A stretch of 64,000 nt of DNA from contig CP137680.1 of the NCBI GenBank assembly GCA_037976565.1, forward strand, positions 27,856,873-27,920,872. Direction: 5' to 3'. A model generated the notes under the pieces. That model did no database searches. It was not told the origin of the DNA and was given only the letters and a program-made list of their open reading frames with translations. This document shows positions 59,527 through 64,000 of the stretch, piece after piece. How positions within the stretch are numbered: position 1 is the stretch's first letter; each line of letters starts with the position of its first letter. This stretch comes from Mesocentrotus franciscanus. Taxonomy: Eukaryota > Echinodermata > Echinoidea > Camarodonta > Strongylocentrotidae. A program made the position numbers and the translations under genes.

Positions 59527-60117
59527 TTTAATCTGCTCACCATATTTCACTTTAATTGAAGGGGGTGGGGGCAGAATATCTTTTTAATTAAAAAGGGAAA
59601 AATGTCCCCAAATTGGTATGTTATAGCGTCATCTGGAGATATTTGGTGCAGGCAGGGGTTGCATAGGGTCATGGTGTATGCTCATAATGAAATATCTAAG
59701 ATGATCATATGTGAATGTTTTCATTCTCTCTCGGAGACCTGAAACAGAAGACAGTTATAAATCCAATATGTCGAGGGAAGAGCTGTCAAACAGAATCGGT
59801 AACTTGAGTTCATTTATAATTAAAAACAAATCATTTCCTTCAGATCGAAATATTTTGACAAGTGTTTAAGTTTTGCTTATTTCAATTCCAGCCACATATG
59901 TATCCAATGTATCATTGCAAATACATTAAACCAATAACATTAACCCATTTTTACATTACTCTGTTTGCATAAGATGAAGAAGGGAAACAGAATTATAAAT
60001 TTGAAGTGAATCATAACGTGTGTGCGGATATGTATTTGCATACCGGTGTACCTGTGTATGTACACGTATGTATGTAGGCTCAGAATGAATAATGTAAAAA
60101 GAGGTGCTGAATAACAT

Positions 60118-60196
60118 TTAACCTATACACTGCTGAATTATCTCATTCCCATAGGCTTAATACAGAGACCACCCGGTTCAATAGGCAAAGGGTTAA
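60118..60196. repeat. 80-bp TTAA-bounded unit, copy 3 of 3
   Basis: Begins TTAACCTATACACTG and ends CAAAGGGTTAA with the core CTCATTCCCATAGGCTTAAT and ACAGAGACCACCCGG, almost the same core as at 12729-12809. Both TTAA ends are intact. Confidence 0.7.
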
Positions 60197-60867
60197 CATC
60201 TAGTTAACAAAAAAGAATTTCCACATCATAGTTTCTTAAAGGTATTAGTGACCTTTTTGAGTAAAACAAGGACAGTTGCTAAATTTTACACAGACCTTTA
60301 TACATACATGAAGCTGCTAGTATAAATGTAGAGGAAAGTTGTTTCATCTTGTGAATTTTTGTGTTGTTATACTTTTATATAGCTAGATTTTAAGAGAAAA
60401 ATGCCAAAATCACCACCTGTAAGTGTCTTTTTTGGGGAAATATATGTCATCCTATAATTGTTTTTATTGTTACCGGTACCGGTATTCAAAATTTTCGACA
60501 TATTTTGAGAGAGTTTGTTAAAAGGTAGCGTTACAGGACACACAAATACACTATGCAGTATTGTTTTTAGTATTTTGCATCATGAATTTTTCATGCTAAG
60601 ATTTAAATGAATTGCAAAAAAGGTCAATGAGGGTTCAATGTCGAACCATTGGACGTTAACCACCAGGAACTTAGGCTTGAATATCAATGACATTGCTTAT
60701 CCATGAGAGAAATAGACGCCAGAGACTAAAAGATAAAAGAAGAGAGTTGGTTTAGGGAGGTTAATAGCATTTGGTTCGTGGACAGCCACAAAAGAAGGGA
60801 ACACTTAAATAAAATTAAAAGATGAGGTAAAGATAAAAAGTCGATTGTCATGATTATGAATATTTTC

Positions 60868-61034
60868 CTCCTTTTTCTTCTTCTTCTTCTTCTTCTTCTT
60901 CTTCTTCTTCTTCTTCTTCTCCTCCTTCTCCTTTTCCTTCTCCTTCTTCTTCTTCTTCTTCTTCTTCTTCTTCTTCTTCTTCTTCTTCTTCTTCTTCTTC
61001 TTCTTCTTCTTCTTCTTCTTCTTCTTCTTCTTCT
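60868..61034 (+). repeat. (CTT)n / (GAA)n microsatellite, about 165 bp
   Basis: Almost pure CTT from 60868 to 61034, interrupted near 60920-60948 by CTCCTTCTCC-type variants. Read in different frames it gives poly-Leu, poly-Arg or poly-Glu, which explains the long open frames here. It is flanked on the right by (ATT)-rich sequence. Confidence 0.97.
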
Positions 61035-61485
61035 AGTATTAGTATCATTATTATTACCAATATTAGTAGTATTATTATCATTGCTATTATGATTCAAGAT
61101 TCAAAAGACATTCGTTTTCTTCTTACATTTAAATGACCACAAAATGAAATATATGTTAACATATGTGGAGGAAGGATATGAAACCTTGAGGCTTGTGGTG
61201 GGTTGCCATAACAATGACTATCTTTATTATTATTACATTGATATAAAAATTGATATTAAATTGATATAAATTGATATGAATACAGATGCTACATGTATGT
61301 TTTATTTGTCTGTCCCATTCCAGTTTTTATTCCAATGACTACAGGAAGTGGGTGGTTTCTGTAAGTTCATATGGGAAGAAGATTATAAGAAGTAGTCAAC
61401 AGGTTAACACTGGCCATATTAAATCAGCTAAAATTACAACTGATAGCAGCCAGAAGTGTGTTAACTCATTTACTTCAATTTATAG

Positions 61486-61890
61486 TTAAAGGTAAAGACC
61501 AGTTTTGGAAACGCCCCTCTCTCAAAAAAATGAAATGGAAGCTCTCATTACCAATCATGTGAAAGAATATGTTTTGACTAATACGTGATGATACAAATTT
61601 TGCTGGAAAAGTCAGAAACCACCTACTAATTGATATATTTGGTAAATTATTATATCTATTGGGACCAAATAGATATTGCGCACGTGGTCGCGTAGTCCCT
61701 TATACATCTTTCTGTGTACAGTGCTTGTAACTTTACCAAGACTGGGCCAAATTTCTTATCATTTTGATGATTCCAGAACCTTGCAGTACATACCAATACT
61801 TATATGCTAGATGATCAACCTTTTCTGATCGATTCCACAACGTTTCTTTCACAATGCAATCGCATGACCAGAACTGGTCTTTCTCTTTAA
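61486..61890. mobile_element. TTAA-bounded MITE, about 400 bp, copy 2
   Basis: Collinear with 38478-38873 over its whole length, with a few indels (for example an extra TGGAAAAGTCAGAAACC-type stretch near 61600). Ends again TTAAAGGTAAAGACCAGTT and AACTGGTCTTTCTCTTTAA. High similarity between the two copies implies fairly recent activity of the family. Confidence 0.85.
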
Positions 61891-62632
61891 AGAACACTTG
61901 CTTCAAACAGAAAACATGTATCATTCTAATCTCATCAGCGTGTCATCGGTATGGACAGATACATGTACATGTACCCCTACGGAAACCATCACATTATGTG
62001 CCGGAACATTAATGCGAAGCTCACGTTTCATGATAGCAAGGCAATGCCCAAATCTTTCATCGATGCTCCCGGATGGATAACAGAAACAAAAGGCCTATGT
62101 CATCATTAGCCTAAGTTGTCAAAATAGCTGCTAATTTGATGAGGGGAAATTAACAAAAGCTAATTAATAGTGAAGACACAAGTAGTGGACTATTTCACCT
62201 GCATGTACATCGTGCTTGGGATAACAGCTTGAGCTCTTTATATTCCAAGTTAACTGAGGCTTGTTTGTGAAATAGCCTACTATTTGACCAATTAACATGC
62301 CAATTCTCTGGTCAAGATGCACTGGGTTGACTTGGATGCTCATCATGATGATCTGTAGCTTGTAGCTTGATCAAGTTGAGATGGCTCAACAGACAGGACA
62401 CAAAACTTTTAATTTTGGCCTTTACTTTGAGAGCTGTTCTGTGATCCAACATTTGCTCTGGTGTCAGTTACCCAGAGCTCTTTTTGGTCAAATGTATAGG
62501 GTAATAGGGTTAGGGTTCTAAAAAGGTGAAGGTTAGGTTAGGTTTAGGTATAGTTCTAGGTCCAGAGTTAAAGTTGGGGAATTTGGTTAATATAGGAAAT
62601 TGACTGCAGAGCAATTTTTTGCAGGAGCATCA

Positions 62633-62770
62633 GGGCCCTCTTTCATAAAGCTTGTTATCAAGTAACAAATGCTGAATTTCTATGACAAATTTGCTCTCAG
62701 CCAATCAAATGCCATGATTTCAGTAACATATAACAGTTATCATAACTTGTTATTGATAAGTTGGACGACC
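62633..62770. mobile_element. Partial MITE (GGGCCCTCTTTCATAAAGC end)
   Basis: GGGCCCTCTTTCATAAAGC followed by TTGTTATCAAGTAACAA, with an inverted-type CTTGTTATTGATAAG near the right. The left end resembles the GGCCC ends of palindromic MITEs that read CTTTCATAAA in many marine genomes; the right terminal GGGCCC is missing, so it is truncated or decayed. Confidence 0.4.
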
Positions 62771-62815
62771 GAACCACTGATCTCAAGCTCCGGCTTGCTT
62801 GGGCTCATGGAGAAG

Positions 62816-62817
<2 letters not shown>

Positions 62818-62850
<33 letters not shown>
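62818..62850 (+). repeat. (GA)n microsatellite
   Basis: About 30 bases of GA then AAAGAAAGAA. Intronic. Confidence 0.92.
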
Positions 62851-62851
<1 letters not shown>

Positions 62852-64000
62852 AAGAATGCAAGATGCTATGTTGATTTCATCTTCTACTCTCACTGATAAA
62901 GGTCTTTGTTATCCATTGAAACATTGCCTCGTTAGCACCTCGTTACTGCATTCTCGCCCGCTAGCTAAGATGTAATGGTCCGCGCCCTGCTGCGTTGAAC
63001 ACCTCGTCTCGTAAATCGATGTCATTTTCAATTAATGTCAGCTGGCCTCCCAATTATCATTTATCCATTTAGGCAAGGGGGCCAAGCGCACTCCACAGAC
63101 CGCTCAAAGCATAGTTTTACATGGCCATTTTTATTGGTATGTGTGACCAAAAAAAAAAAATAATACAGGTGTAGGAGACTTATGAATAGCAACCTCATGA
63201 ATAAATCATGATACGAACCTTATCTTCTCAAAAGTATCTTTTTTAGGGGGCTTGTGACTGATACAGTTCCTTCATGATTGGCACTAATTTTGTTTATTCA
63301 TCATGTCTATATCTATTATTATTAATTGTGCACAAAAATCTGTTGGTTAATAAGAAATAATACCCTTTGAAAACATATTCGCTTTATAAAGGTACACTGT
63401 AGTTTAGCAGAATAAAAATGTGTACCCGGTAAATGGTAATCTTATACCACAGAGTTTTAAAGAACCGTATCATTAGGACCATATTTAATGAGGCCATGAA
63501 GCTGGAGAAATTCACGTTAGACCTTGATTAGGCTACGTGGTATCAAACTGTCATTAAAGGGATAGTTGAGTTCTTGTTTAAGACAGCAAATGCCTTCAAA
63601 GTCCATGGTTATTGCTCTTATTCTTATTTATGACATTTCAAGTGCCCTCTGAGAACCTAAAATTGCTATGAAGGTAATTTTAGACCCCAAAATATGTGAA
63701 TTTAGATTGAATACGAACATACCAATCCAGCTCCACTTTCAAAAAATATGGTGACAGTTAATTAATTAATTAATTAATAATAACAATACACGGGCCGGTT
63801 GGTTGTGCGTATTATAACCAACACGAAAAGGCCAACAAAAAGCCAATATTGGCATTGGCTGGAATAAAACGTATAAGGCGCTAATCTCGTTTTTTTAACG
63901 GCTGGTTCAAAATTACTGAATATTTGTGTCCCACCAGAAATATTAGAAATGGTTATATTTATGGACATTTCAGCCGTCTCTGAACCGATTTTGATCAAAT

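Larger units (their letters stand above)
32593..64000 (+). other. TBC1D19: TBC1D19 gene, 5' part (leader plus first four coding exons)
   Basis: Gene span as far as it can be seen. TBC1D19 belongs to the TBC-domain family, whose characterised members speed GTP hydrolysis by Rab GTPases; the specific Rab target of this member is not evident here. The four exons splice in frame (phases 0, 1, 0) into 126 residues that match, as I remember it, the N-terminus of vertebrate TBC1D19, most strikingly in the RILKSLNSMCTELSIPLARK segment. The vertebrate protein is about 526 residues, so about three quarters, including the whole TBC domain, is missing and expected downstream of position 64000 or in an exon I could not recognise. 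Introns are about 2.1 (leader), 1.2, 8.4, 4.4 and more than 14.7 kb. Splice sites are all GT-AG. The left boundary depends on an inferred leader exon. Confidence 0.85.
49267..64000 (+). other. TBC1D19: Intron after TBC1D19 exon 4 (open to window end)
   Basis: No downstream TBC1D19 exon was recognised here after checking plausible acceptors by eye. The interval is instead crowded with tandem duplications and mobile elements (listed separately), and the remaining stretches, such as 55561-56240, 56523-57780, 59530-60117 and 62860-64000, are AT-rich and show no gene. A (TTAA)n run lies at 63758-63778. A small exon with low similarity could have been missed. Confidence 0.6.

Noticed and set aside
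60726..61097. Long poly-Arg, poly-Leu and poly-Glu frames
   Set aside because: They are translations of the CTT/GAA tract in different frames.
38716..61924. Similar minus-strand frames (38716-38919 and 61733-61924) that look like a small gene family
   Set aside because: Both fall in copies of the 400-bp TTAA-bounded MITE; similarity comes from the element and includes its end.

Overview
The window looks like intergenic and intronic DNA from a deuterostome marine invertebrate, most likely an echinoderm such as a sea urchin. The grounds are AT-rich, intron-rich sequence; one clearly recognisable metazoan gene split into small exons; many tRNA-derived SINEs with (TAA)n tails; short inverted-repeat (MITE-like) DNA elements; long (GA)n/(CT)n tracts; and frequent ACATGTA-type words. 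Assignment to echinoderm is inference from sequence style. No bacterial-type operons, CRISPR arrays or rRNA genes are visible.

One protein-coding gene is supported: the 5' part of TBC1D19 (a TBC-domain Rab GTPase-activating protein family member) on the + strand. Four coding exons (34837-34944, 36166-36238, 44648-44769, 49192-49266) join in frame to give the first 126 residues, all upstream of the catalytic TBC domain. A likely non-coding leader exon with an NRF1-type palindrome lies near 32.59-32.69 kb. The rest of the gene was not found before the window ends, so 49267-64000 is treated as intron.

Layout: 1-15967 is gene-free DNA with simple repeats, SINE fragments and old MITE relics. 15968-22092 and 22593-28730 are two near-identical copies of the same 6.1 kb, separated by exactly 500 N; both copies end exactly at the gap, which points to two overlapping contig ends (alleles) that were scaffolded without being merged. 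Inside each copy is a hAT-like element with 8-bp target-site duplications. 28731-32580 holds a second hAT-like element with internal tandem units, and further tandem repeats. 32581-64000 is TBC1D19, whose introns are packed with SINEs, TTAA-bounded MITEs, nested insertions into SINEs, a 200-bp palindromic MITE with a paralogous empty site, several tandem duplications and a 165-bp CTT tract.

I see no evidence for a new multi-gene system. The most informative observations are the probable assembly duplication and a set of mobile-element insertions whose boundaries can be read from target duplications or empty sites.
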